Assembly: GCA_022749755.1 (NCBI GenBank)
Contig: CM040444.1
Span: forward strand, 18,149,274 to 18,213,273
Source of the DNA: Azadirachta indica
Lineage: Eukaryota > Streptophyta > Magnoliopsida > Sapindales > Meliaceae
Direction: 5' to 3'
DNA length: 64,000 bases
Both the position numbers and the translations under genes were made by a program. Below, in pieces: positions 1-16,224 of this stretch (the first letter of the stretch is position 1; each line of letters opens with the position of its first letter). The notes beneath the pieces were generated by a model. The model made no database searches and was not told the origin of the DNA. It was given only the letters and a program-made list of their open reading frames with translations.

Positions 1-69
1 ATTAGCTTCAAAGTGAAATAAATTCTCTTAGCCCTTTATTTGTTGTTCTTGCTAAAACCATGGTATAAA

Positions 70-3978
<3,909 letters not shown>

Positions 3979-5496
3979 AGCGAAAGTCTTCTCAACTCAG
4001 TTCAGACTCGACTCGGCTTCGTATTTGTGTTTGTGGAGAGTGAGAGGGGTAAGGTGTGGTGTTTCGTTGTGGCTCTATGGTGTAATCGAAAGTTGCGAAG
4101 CGGATGAATTAACGATGAATTCCACGCGATTTTGTAGAGCGTGCAAGTCACGTCAGAAGAGGGGTAGATGAGTAGTTGCACTCTCCGTCCTCTGCATTTT
4201 TATTCCGCGTGAGTGTGACAATATAATGTACCATATTTATTCTTATATTAAAAAATTATTCACTCACACAACAGTTAAAAATGAAGCACTTTTACTATAG
4301 ACAAGATTCGAATATACTCTTTAATTGTGTCTTTTTATCGTCAATATGATTTATTCTTTATTCAATATTATAATATTTTACAATATAACAATGGCTATTA
4401 TCTATATACGCTAGAAAATATTTGATTTTCTTGTGGAGAGTGCAAGCACGCGCTTAGACATCGCTGAGCTTGGACCTCACTTTGATAGAAAATATAAAGG
4501 ATTTCACGGTTGTAGTTGTCGTTGTCCTTCAACGAGAAAATAATTGGCAGGGTAACTTTTTGGAAAACTTAAAAAGAAGCGAAGCGACGCCGTTATCAGA
4601 AAGAAACGACGACATTTTAAGCTCGCCTCGCAACTTAATTTTGTTTTCATTTTTAATTTTTTTTTCTACCGGTGATAATAGTGAGAATATTTCTCTATCT
4701 GCCACGTGGTTTACACAGAAAAGGCTGGATGTGGATAAAGTGATTTGGATCATAATATAATCTGTGGCGACGGGCTCTGGTGACCGTACACGTGGATATA
4801 TTTATTTTCAACCATAAAATCTTTTAATCATTCTAAAAATTAACATAGCTAATCAATGGACCAATGGACGAATGAAATAGTGATTGGGGTCCCAGCCTTT
4901 AATTTTGTATATGGTGATGGATCTAATCTGTCATCCTGGGGAGAACGCATCAGGGGGCGTTCGATTATTGGGTGCCCACCTAACTTCTACTTGAACAAAG
5001 AAAATGCTTTCGAATTAAGCACTTCTGTTTAAAATCATAATAATAAATCAATGTAAATTAAACCCACCTACTCAATTTGGAATGTATTCTCCATCCCAAC
5101 TCAATTTAGACTATATCCCCTCTCTTAAACACTTTTCACCGCTCAATATTTTAATGAGACGCGAGTTTGATACTGTAACGCTGAAGCAACAACTGATACA
5201 CGAAAAATTAATTCCCCCAAGAATTAATGTTTATCAAATTTTTAAACATCAAGTAAAATGCAAGCCACCAAGACCTAGCTTGGATAGTGAAAGACACGTG
5301 CTCTCTAAATTGTAGGATTCCTCTCATTAAAGTGTGAGATATTTTCCTATTATATGTGTGAACATTTTCCTATTGTATGGACGTAAGTCTATAAGATGAG
5401 CTATAATAACGTGTATTTAAATTTTTAATAAAATTTTAAAGTAATATTAGTAAATGTATATATATTAAAAAAAGTAAAATGTAAAAAAAAAAAAAA
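3979..5496. other. TIM upstream region and spacer
   Basis: No gene is supported here. The first 200 bases hold the TIM promoter and 5' leader. The rest is AT-rich, with short ORFs that lack protein-like composition. Three CACGTG cores lie within it. Confidence 0.6.
4703..4794. promoter_or_regulatory. Pair of G-box/ABRE-like CACGTGG sites upstream of TIM
   Basis: CACGTG occurs at 4703-4708 and 4789-4794, both followed by G, about 0.7-0.8 kb upstream of the TIM start. A third core is at 5295-5300. In plants this is the core for bZIP (ABF, HY5) and bHLH (PIF) factors. Whether these serve TIM is inference from position only. Confidence 0.35.
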
Positions 5497-6877
5497 ATTA
5501 CCCTTGACCTTTTAGGGTTTAAGATAATTACTTACTTCCTTTTATTATTTCAAAAATGTTATGAACACCTTTGTCATTAGTTCGATTAAAAAAAAAAAGG
5601 CACTTTTAACGACAATTGCTTTAATATCATTTGACGCTAACGTATAGGTAAATTTTCAGTGTGAATGTCAAATGCTTGTCCTCCTGAAAATTAAAAATGA
5701 TAATTTTACCGTATTATTCCTATTACAACAATTAAAAAGACAAAATTGTTCCATTAATTAATTATATTTAAGTAAAATAAATAGAAAAATGATACCATAT
5801 CAATAACATTACATGTAACTAGCTTCTTACAAATACTAATTCTGTTTTCTAAAAGAGTAATAATAACTATTTTATTAACGTGTTCTTAAATAAATATATA
5901 TTAATTTTCAGAAAATGATGGCGATAACATGATATAATTAATATTTAATATTCAAAAATTATTATTATTATCATTATCGTTATCGTTATCGTTATTATAT
6001 TTTTTTACTTATTAATAATTATAAAACTTAATAAACTGATTTATTTTATTTAAAATAGTGTAAAAGAATTAATTTTTAAAAATAAAGTACAAAAATATGC
6101 AATAAAAATAATTTTAAATTAATAATAAAATTATATATGTTTACTAAAAAATAAAATTTAATTATAAATTAATCTTAAAAATATAGTTTAAACATATTAA
6201 TTATTTTATAAAACAAAAATTTTTAATTTTTTTAACATGTATATGATAAGATATAAATTAATAATAATGTAAACAATTTCAATAGTAAAAAAACTCAATT
6301 AAAAAATTCAACATACTTACCATTTCACCAACATCTTTGAAATTAATTGTTTATATTATCATTGATATAAATCTCATCATATATACATTCAAAGTTTTTT
6401 CTTGTAAAATTAGTAATATGCTAAAACTATATTTTTAAGATTAATTTATAATTAAATTTTATTTTCTTTAGTAATAATATATAATCTTATTATCATTTAT
6501 AATATTTTATTATTATTTTTTATAATTATTTTTATAACAATAAATCTATTTTAAAGTTTTAAGTATATTAAATTATTTTTATTATAAACATGCTTATTTT
6601 ATTTTTAAATAATTTTATTAATATAAAATTTTATAATTTAAAATAATTAGAGTTATTTATTTTTCATTTTAAATCATTTTTTCTTTTATCTGAACAACAC
6701 CATTTTTTTTTAAGTACAACTTTAGGTCATTCTTATTTTTAACTTTTCAAATGACAAAATACCTTTTAAAGGTTATCTTGTTAACTGAGATGGAACTAAT
6801 GGTAGAAGTGTTTAAAGTATTTTTGAAACAGTAAAAAGAAATGGGTAATTACCTCAAACCGTAGGGGTCAAGGCTAT
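5497..6877. mobile_element. Foldback / long-TIR non-autonomous DNA element
   Basis: Left end 5497-5586 and right end 6790-6877 are clearly related inverted repeats; the left begins TTACCCTTGACCTTTTAGGG and the right ends GTAGGGGTCAAGGCTATTTT. A second, better-preserved inverted repeat lies inside (about 6135-6192 against 6421-6478). The interior is extremely AT-rich with no coding capacity. Long nested TIRs without a transposase suggest a Mutator-like MITE or foldback element. A target duplication could not be read with confidence because the left flank is a poly-A run. Confidence 0.65.
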
Positions 6878-8018
6878 TTTCCGCAAGGAAAACGCTGGCA
6901 ATTGTCAGGAGCTTTTGGAAGAAGAGTACAGATGAAAAAAAAATGGTTACACGGTTGAGAGAATGAGATCACATTAACCTTCTGCTTTGTTTTCTACCCA
7001 CATCAGGATATCAAACTATCTAAACTAACAACATGGGAAATCAATGGACGGTTTCTGCCAATCAGTATCTCTTATTGTATATCCATTTTATGCCCATATT
7101 GTCACCCCTCTAAAGTCATTTTCAGTATTCAACTTCTTTTGATGTAACAACAGCAAAATCTAATTTAAACCCCCATCCATGACAAATCTTTGTGGCTACT
7201 CTTCCTAATCCAGCCACCTTTTACAGAATAGAACTTCATTTGATTAAAGTTAAGGGTACGTCCACTATTCAGCTGTTTACTGACCTGAGCACAGAGCAAG
7301 ATTGCTGGCTTCATTCATAAAGTTGGTTCCCAGCACATGTTCCCTGGATATTAGGACCAAAAAAAAAAGGTGACTTCTCTTATATAAATTATATATTGGA
7401 GTTTCTCCACTTTTGTCAAAGTTTCAATGTGATAAATTAACCTTGGAAGAACAGTTAAAATTTCTACCATCAACACTCCAACATGAGGACAGAATAGCGT
7501 GTCCTGTCTCTTCCATCCACACATGTAATATACTGGTAATTTTTAGCTATTCACCACAGCACTATAACAGTTATTGACCAATAAAATTCACCAATGGGAT
7601 TTTCCAATCAATCATGGATGTTTCAATACTATGAAGCCTCCACTCCATGTCCAAAGACTGCTAACAAACTGGCACTGCCAACCTCTGTTCCTTACAACCA
7701 GTCAAAAGTTTAGTGCTTAAATCCATCTATTGCATCCCTCACCAAGAAAAAAACATTGAATAAAGACAAAATTCACATCCTTCGAGCAGACAGATGCCCA
7801 ACAAAACCCGACCTCAGAATTGCTCATGACTGCAGAAGCAAACTGCTTCCCTCATATTAATACTAATTCAATTTAACAGCAAATAAATAGATGTGAAATG
7901 AACCAGAACATTAGATTAAGTAAACTAAAATCATAGACAAGTGTACAAGATACTTAGTAGGGAAAATCACTGGCAAAATACGCAGAAGCTCGAAACAACC
8001 TGGCTCTTCTTGCATTTA
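6878..8018. other. Spacer and bHLH121 3' region
   Basis: Holds the 3' untranslated region of the minus-strand bHLH gene (stop codon at 8021-8019) and an AT-rich spacer. No further gene or RNA is recognised. Confidence 0.5.
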
Positions 8019-10581
8019 TTAACTTTTTGTCCCTTCTAAGTCATCAGCCTTTCTGCCACCAACTATGCTATTTGATGAACTATCCTGTACACTACGAGAA
8101 GAGGAACACCTACTTGAGCTCCCATCAGTAATACTCTCCTTCCTAAGAGATTTCTTGGATTTTCTTTGTCCTGACGAAAGATCCTATAAAATAATTCCAT
8201 TTTAGTCAACCAATTTTATCTAATAATTATTTACATAGCAATCCCAATGCTGTATGTCTTTTAAGAAACCAATCTGAAAATATCCAACTGACCTGATCTG
8301 TTGTTGATCCAGGAGTTTTCAACTCTAGATCTGTTGTGACATCGTTAGAGTCCTCATTCTTCTCAATCTTGCTCTCCCCTGATGACTTGTTTCCAGAATC
8401 TTGTTTACCTGAACCATTAGACCTACTGCCTGGTTGTGCAACAGTAGCTGCATATTGTGTTGACTGCTGTTCAACCATTGTATTAGTAGCCATATAAGGG
8501 ACAAAAGTTGAACAGGGGTTAGGAATGACTCCAGGATTCTGATTTCCAAAGATGGGGTATGGCTGCATAGTTGGATGCATGGGAATTGGCCCGGGAGGCA
8601 TTGGCATAGGCATTGGAAATGGATAAGAAGGTGGGGCCATGACAACTGAGTGATCCATAGCAGCCCAAGGAACCATTGCCCTCAGTCTTTGCTGATACTG
8701 AATATTTAGGTTCTCAATATCAGATCTAAGAGATGCCTTCTCTTCTCTGAGATCATTTTTCTCTTGTGTCAACTGCACTTCAACAAAACCAAATACCTCA
8801 TTAATGGGTTCTATAATTCTCAGCATTATCTACAAAGTGAAAAGATTACAAGATCACCTCTCGGGACTCTTCAGTCAGTGATGCATACTCTGCTTTAAGT
8901 TTCTCAACTTGAGATGTTAGATCCTTCAACATCTGAACGGTGTCAGCTAAAATGGTTGCTTTGTCATTTTTGGGACGATCAGGATCTACAGAATAAATAC
9001 CATATGGAAAATGATAAGAAGCAGGTGCTTATTCATCTCTTAAGCATCAAAATGACCACATTCCAATAAAATGATCGTGTATTTGGCAGTTGAGATGTGC
9101 CAAGATTTTTTTTAGCACAAAGAAAGCTTCATTATACCAGGCCTGATAGACCAGTCAAAAGAATTCAAAATAACAGTTATAAGAAACTCATGCTTAATGG
9201 TTCCAGTAGCTAAAAACTCAATAACAATAGGTTACTCAATTCAGAACATGCCATACAAGCAAATCTACTCCCAGCGGCAGTTATTCTTATTTTATGCATA
9301 ACTACATGTCTAGCACTAACTAGATTAAAGGCCAATTAATATTTGCTTCATGTTGGAACTCATCTAATGCTACCCTACTTGAGAAAGAGAAAGGCTCAAT
9401 GTATTTGCTAATTATTTGAAATTGCCCTGTCCATCGAAGATGCATAAAGGGACAGTCTGGAATCGCAAATACCTTGATTTGCAAGTGACAAAATCACTTA
9501 GTTTGAGCTTATAAACCCTAATTTTACTAGAGATATATGAATTGTCTGACCTATCAGATTTGGCATTTGCTCCTACATGGACTTCTTTCAGAAAACATGG
9601 TGTTTATAACTGCAAACTGCTGAGCAAGTACTACACAACTACTTGATAAATGCAGTAGAACATGAAACAATACATGCCTGTCCAATTTTGAAGCTTCTGT
9701 TTAAGGTGATTGCATTTAATGCTTAACTATAATTTCATTACACTAAACGAACTTGACAGGCATGCATCTTTGTCTTTTCTAACGTAACAAGTACAGTATA
9801 AACAAATTCAAAAAGGTGTTGAAAGGTAAAAAGAAATTAACTACTAGTTACACAACATCGGTAAAAGAATTATTATATTTCACCTAATGCATTTCCCAAT
9901 TCCGTAAAATGCTCATTAAGCCGATCCCTCCGTAGTTTCTCACGGTCAGCCTTCTGAATTTTTCTTGCAGCCATACAATCCTTGACTTCACCTTCAGGCC
10001 TTTGGCTGCAAAACATAACAAAAAACAAATTCAAGAATTAACTAAAAGGGAAGTAGATCCAGTCAAACACACCAGGATAACCATGGAAAGGTCTTTATGT
10101 TTATATGATATTGGCCAGCTCATATCCAAACTTTACACCATTACCCTTTTACGCTGAATTCAACTATAACTCATAGCCATGTTCATTAAAGAAGGTCACT
10201 GTTCCAGTTAAGTGTTTTTCAAGTTCAATTATAGAAACCCAGATGAATCAGCAGCTGATTTAACTAGCAATTAATCATCTTTTTAAACATTATTGCAGTT
10301 TTAACACTATGACATATCATTCGCCAGAGCATTAGAATGATCCACTACCAACAGTTATTCGGCTTGAGTTCTAATAACAAATAAATCATACCAAACTTGA
10401 AAACAATAAAGAACTGTTCAAAGGAAATGGGAGATGGGGGGAACCTGGATTTAGATTGGGGGCGAGTGGGGGGAACGCGCGGATCAGGAGTTGGTTGAGG
10501 TTGTTGAAATTCTATGAGAGTGGGGTTTTGGGATGGCATTGATTGAACAAACGGAGCTTCGTTTTTGAGCTGATGATCCAT
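8019..10581 (-). CDS. bHLH121: bHLH transcription factor, bHLH121/URI-like (5 exons, complete)
   Basis: Nuclear bHLH factor. In Arabidopsis bHLH121 (URI) works upstream of the iron-deficiency network with clade IVc bHLH proteins. Exons: 10581-10445, 10005-9884, 8985-8858, 8772-8293, 8183-8019; all GT-AG and in phase, 343 residues. The bHLH runs from about residue 57 (MAARKIQKADREKLRRDRLN) to about 120 and keeps the Glu and Arg residues used for E-box contact. It is followed by the coiled segment LTQEKNDLREEKASLRSDIE, a Pro/Met-rich stretch (MPMPMPPGPIPMHP), the conserved LELKTPGST motif and a Ser-rich tail. Start 10581 is chosen because known members begin MDQ/MDH-like. An in-frame ATG at 10716 would add 45 Lys/Arg-rich residues. 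The gene is divergent from XCT. Confidence 0.9.
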
Positions 10582-10716
10582 TCTGCATCTGTATGTTGTA
10601 CCCTGCTGATGAAGTTTGGTTTCGTTGAATGTTGTCTTTCCTTCTTTTTTTATTTTTTTTTTAATCTCTCTCTTTTTTCTGAGAGGACGAAGCTTATCTA
10701 GAGAGCTGGCAGCCAT

Positions 10717-11552
10717 GTGTTGCCGTTTTGTAGTAAATTTTTTTGACGAGTTCTTATTGTTTTGTAATTTCTGAAAATTTCTAAAAAATTTATTTCCTTT
10801 ACTTCTTTGTCCTAATTACTCACTAGCCATCTCATTTAATATTCTTTTTTAATTTTATTGGTAAATATTAAAGTTTTGAATTCCAATCATATAATAAGAT
10901 TAAACTGCGTTTCAAATCTCATTAAACGAACATATATTTTCAAATTTCGTAAATTATACATTGCTAAGAGTATAAGCAGAGTTATGTTAGCTGACCATTG
11001 TAGTTAAAAATATTAATTAAAAACTACACACTTTTTTTTTAATATATTTTTTACCTTTTATAATAGAATTTTATATACTTTATTCCCTACAAATTTTAAT
11101 TATATATTATCTAATCCTATGATGACAAAGTTGGCTATGTCTTACATGAAATTTAAGTAAACTTTTTTTTTTTTTCCAATACTGCAAACTCGCACGTATA
11201 CATATTAAAGGGTTGGAACACTTGTACAAGTATTATCATATTAGTAGGATTAAATAATTATCTAAATACTATCATAACTAAGAATATATATATATATATG
11301 CTGAAATAAGGTTTCGAAAGTTTACATAAATATTTTTGGAGCAGAGTATGATTGATTGGATGGTTAACAAAATTAAGATAAAATTGTTGATATATAAATA
11401 TAAGATAAATGCATGCTTAAAAATTGTATGTGAACCATAAATAAAACTATTATAAATGTTTATAACATAAAAATAAAAGGATTAATTTGAATCATATTAT
11501 CTATTTTTATTAATTATATTAATTTTATACTTATATTTTGTATTCTTATTAT
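10717..11552. other. AT-rich intergenic spacer between bHLH121 and XCT
   Basis: Contains the upstream region of the bHLH121 gene. AT-rich with poly-T runs and a short TA tract near 11286-11300. No ORF of gene-like composition. Confidence 0.5.
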
Positions 11553-12323
11553 GGAGAATTAACGCATACTCTCCTAAATGTTTGGGAAATCCACACTTCG
11601 GTGATAAATTTAGAAAAATTTATACATATATTTTTTGAATCGTTAGTTGATCGTTAGAAAATCATTAGAATAAAGGTATTTTTAAATATTCTACCAACTT
11701 AACCATTTTTTACTTACTATATAATTAATATCTATAAAAAATTTTATTATTATTCATTGATCATTTAAGATTTCAAGTTATGAAAGTGAGATTTTCAAAT
11801 AAATTTTATTGAAAATAAAAAGAATAATATAAGATATATGTCAATGAAATAATACTATTACGTTAATTTATATAGTAAAATTTGTATGTCTAATATTATT
11901 ATTTATTACAATCATATTTTTTAAAAAATTAATAACAAATTTAAAATCATGTGTAAGTACACTCAATTAATAAAAATATAATTTTATTAAGTGATTATAT
12001 CGTTAAACTTCTTTTTTTTCTAATATTCTAAATATCAATAATAAATTTTAGAATTTATTAAACATTATAAAAAGTAAAATTAATTTATGTTATGTAAAAT
12101 ATTATTATCGTGTTATAAAATTAACAGAACATTAAAATTATTACTCAATAGTAAGTAGAAAATATTTAATGATGCTTTAGGGTATTTAAACGTGGAATAA
12201 TTTGAATATTTTTGTATTTACAAAAATTAGATAGTTAATTAACAGTTTAGGGGAGGTATACGTAAATTTCTTTTAAACTATCATATAAGTCTAAACTTTA
12301 GGGGAGGTATGTGTTAATTTCCC
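11553..12323. mobile_element. MITE-like element with TIRs, upstream of XCT
   Basis: The left end at 11553 (GGAGAATTAACGCATACTCT...) and the right end around 12289-12323 (ending GGGGAGGTATGTGTTAATTT then CCC) are inverted repeats of about 35 bp with a few mismatches. A second copy of the right-end motif lies just inside at about 12240-12273. The interior is AT-rich with no ORF. The size (about 770 bp) and lack of coding fit a non-autonomous TIR transposon. It ends 94 bp before the XCT start codon. Confidence 0.6.
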
Positions 12324-12416
12324 TTCTGATTATTATATTTGGCGGTTTCAATTTCAATAGCTCAGCCTGTTAGTTGATTCAGGGAAACAGGGAAAAGCCA
12401 GGAAAGGAAAGCAAAG

Positions 12417-15400
12417 ATGTCGGGTATGGGAGACGGGTACGTGGGCACGGCCCAAGACGCCGTGAGGATCCGAAGACTCGAGAAGCAGAGAGAAGCCGAA
12501 CGGCGCAAAATCCAGGAGCTCAAAACCAAGTCTGCCTCCGCCAAGGGCCAGCCCGGTCTCCTCCAGTTCGGTTCAAGTACCTCCGAGGTCCGAACCGGAA
12601 TCTCATCCTCTTCAATTGTATTATCTATATAGGGTTTCTCAAGATTGTAACCTAGGGTTCCTCTGATTGTTTATTTGCAGATTCTAGAGACTGCGTTTAA
12701 GAAGGAAACTGTAGGTTTAGTCACCAGAGAGGAGTACGTTGAAAAGGTAATACGTCAGATACTTGCAAAGTTTCTCCTTTTTCGTGTCTTTTTGTTTAGT
12801 GGAATCGTAAGGCGATTTTTGATTTTGATTATGTTTGATTAGAGGGTTAATATTCGCAATAAAATCGAAGAGGAAGAAAAGGAGAAGCTTCAAAAGCTAC
12901 AACAAGAGTAAGTGTAATTTCGGTACATTTGTTTGTGAACTTTGAGAAACATGTTTTTTTTTTTAATTTTATTTTTGTTGATATAATGTTTCTGTATTGA
13001 AGGGAGGAGGAACTACAATTGCAGAAGCGAAAAAAGCGGAAGATTAAGCCCAATTCTCGATTATCATTTGCTGAGGATATTGAGAGTGAAAGTGAAGAGG
13101 AGAATGGAGAAAATAGTGAGTATATATATTTATAAAAGAAACTTTAAGCTTTTGTTGTTTTTTATTACTTGAGTGTCAAAGAAGAATTTGATATGCTGAT
13201 AAAATATGGGTTTTGTATTAGACTTAGGGATTTCATACATAACTCCATTTAATTCTGCTGAGATGTCTAATTCAATGAGAGTTAGGGCTAGATACTAAGT
13301 CTCCAGCTCGAACAAAGTTTAGTTACTTGTTTAAGGAAAAGTTGTATAGCCATTTGTGGATTATTGTTATTATTGTTACTTGTTGCTTTAGGTTGAGTAC
13401 TAGATGCTGATTAGTTTTTGAGCCGTTTGAGGCAGTCTTGGCGAGGTTTGGGCTTCTCAGGGTGTGATATGGTTGCGATTCACATTTTATGGTGAGATGT
13501 GGACAAGACATGATTCAATTTCTTAGTTTATGTATTGAGTTTGTTTTTCGACAAGTTCAGGATTTGTATTACACCAAGAGCTGACATGGTTGAAAAACAA
13601 TGAAACCACTAAACGCATTATCATTCTCTTGAATGGACATAACGGAATTTTTCTTGACTTTCTTTGAATGCCTTGACTATTTATGAATTTCCTTGAGGCG
13701 CTAGATTTTGGCCTGTAATTGTTAGTTCTTTTTCATAAATTGTAAAAGAAAAACGATAGCTTTGGAAACCTATTTTCTCTTTCAAAATTTTTCTATTCTA
13801 AATTAAAAATTGTAGGGGAATGAATTAAATCTTTTATTTGCACACAGTGAATAGTATCTTGATTTGGTGGACAAAATAGGACAAGAAGTGGCTTAGCACT
13901 TAGCAGACATGGAACTGATTAAACGATCATCCTCAAAACCTTCTAGTGAATTCTGATGTTTTCCTAACCTTCAGAACTTTTTGATTGTTGATAGTCTTGT
14001 ACTTTAACTTTTGATATATTTTGATACATTACTTATTTTATTGGATTCTCTTTAGTGGCATACAATATTTACTCATTGATCACTGATATAAGCTCTACAA
14101 AGGAGATGTTTTGACTATGTTATTAGCTTGATGCATGATAAATATCAAGTCACACATGGATGGTAATCCTACAGTTACTGCAAATTGTTGAGAATGGCAA
14201 TGCTTGGCATCAAAAGCACTTTGTTGGTCTATATAGTTTAATGGAATTTCTTAAAAAAATCATAGTTTAGATTGTTCTATCATGCACGTAAGCCATAAAA
14301 TGCTCACTGTGATGTTTGGTGCTTAATATTTTATTTTCATCATAAAGATTAGGAATTGGATTCTTAGCATCAGAACTTTGTTCTGTCTCTTTACACTCCC
14401 TCGCTCTACGCATACGCACTGTTAACATATTCATTTTATATATTCTTCAGAGAGTTCCAAAACAAAGAGGCTTGCGCAAGCGAAGCTTGGAAAAGATCCA
14501 ACGGTGGAGACTAGCTTTTTGCCTGACAGGTCCGGTTTCCCTCTCTTCCTTTTTTTCCTCTTTTCTGTGTATGGACAGATTTGGGCCTAACATATGAGCT
14601 TAGATGTGTTGAGGATGATCTTTCAGTGAGAGGGAGGCAGAGGAGCAAGCTGAACGTGAACGGCTTAAGCGACAATGGCTTCGGGAGCAGGAGCAGATTA
14701 GAAGTAATCTTATGTTCTGAACCATGACCTATTAAATTTTTATGTGTGGGAAAAACATATTTTCCTCAATCAAGATATATATTTTTTTTTTTGGGTTTCA
14801 GATGAGCCCCTTGAAATTACATATAGTTATTGGGATGGAGCAGGCCATAGACGAGTTATCCAGGTTAGTAAAAGTTTTAGACTTGTGTCCTATTGATCTG
14901 TTTAATATTTTTCCTTTTCCTAAAATTAGTACGTGAATTATCAGGTACGAAAGGGTGATACCATAGGAGAGTTTCTTCGGGCTGTTCAACAACAGCTTGC
15001 ACCTGAGTTTCGAGAAATCCGAACATCGTCAGTCGAGAATTTGCTTTATGTTAAAGAAGATCTTATTATTCCTCATGTGAGAAAAACTCGAAATCAAGCT
15101 TTTACTGTCTGTTTGCTTTCCTCTATGCTCGTGCTGTGTTAACTAAACTAATCTCTTCTTTTCATGTTTTGGGAGTTCAGCAACACAGTTTTTATGAGCT
15201 AATTGTTAACAAGGCCAGAGGAAAAAGTGGACCGGTAAATCCCAATTGCTTAAATCTCCTAGTTGTAGGAGTTGCGCATATAGCATTGTGAACCTTTTTT
15301 CTGTTCCATCTAGTTGTCAAGATAGCCAAGGAAAGTAGTATTGATATATTGCTATGTTAACTTTTGAGCATCTGAGAATGACAAAATCAACTCAAGGAAT

Positions 15401-16224
15401 CTTAGTTTGGTAATCTATGTTGACTGATTGATATATTCCTATTTCGTTTTTTATTTGGATTTTTCCTCAAAGAAGAGACCTTTTCTTGTAAAATATTAAA
15501 TCTGTTTTCCATTTGTCAAATTCCATGTAACTCGGTGCAAATTATATTGAACATGCTTCATTTGTGTGGTGACATTGATTTGTTGATGTCAGTTGACTAT
15601 AATTGTGTCTTGTCTTGGCATTATAATGGCCTAGCCAAACTCCATTCATTTGTTGATGATCAGGAAACTGGGGATTTTGACAAAAGTGATAGATACTTTT
15701 CCTTCTCTTTCTGTTTTTATGTGTGGAGATGTTATTAGCCCTCTTTCTTGCTGCAACGCTTTCTAAAAAGATTAGTAATTTTATTTAATGATTGGCTATT
15801 AAGTACAGGTTACTTATAGTTCTTGTTGTCTATGTTATCTTCACAGCTTTTCCATTTTGATGTGCATGAAGATGTACGGACAATCGCTGATGCCACTATA
15901 GAAAAGGATGAGGTATATTTTCTGCCCATTTATATTCTCTCTCTCTAAATGTCTGAACATTTAATATGCTAATTATTTATTTCTCAAATCTTGTGAACAG
16001 TCCCATGCCGGGAAAGTTGTTGAAAGGCACTGGTACGAAAAGAACAAGCATATCTTCCCTGCTTCCAGATGGGAGGTAATATATCTCTCTGGCACCATAC
16101 TCCCTCAGTATTTTGGAGATTTTCCCAGTTCATTCCTACATAACCACTTTATTGCTCATCTTTGTTTATGCAGATATACGACCCGACGAAGAAATGGGAG
16201 CGCTACACCATCCATGGGGATTAA
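12417..16224 (+). CDS. XCT: XAP5 family protein, XAP5 CIRCADIAN TIMEKEEPER (12 exons, complete)
   Basis: Conserved nuclear XAP5 protein. In Arabidopsis XCT affects the circadian clock, light and ethylene responses and small RNA/splicing processes. Exons: 12417-12587, 12681-12746, 12843-12907, 13003-13115, 14451-14529, 14627-14703, 14802-14863, 14945-15076, 15181-15234, 15847-15912, 16001-16075, 16174-16224. All are GT-AG with matching phases; 1011 nt, 336 residues, about the Arabidopsis length as I recall it. The start [20 protein letters not shown] is family-typical. A charged coiled region with a basic KRKKRKIKP signal and an acidic patch follow. The C-terminal XAP5 domain contains [32 protein letters not shown] and the ending [11 protein letters not shown]. 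Tandem with TRAP-alpha downstream. Confidence 0.96.
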
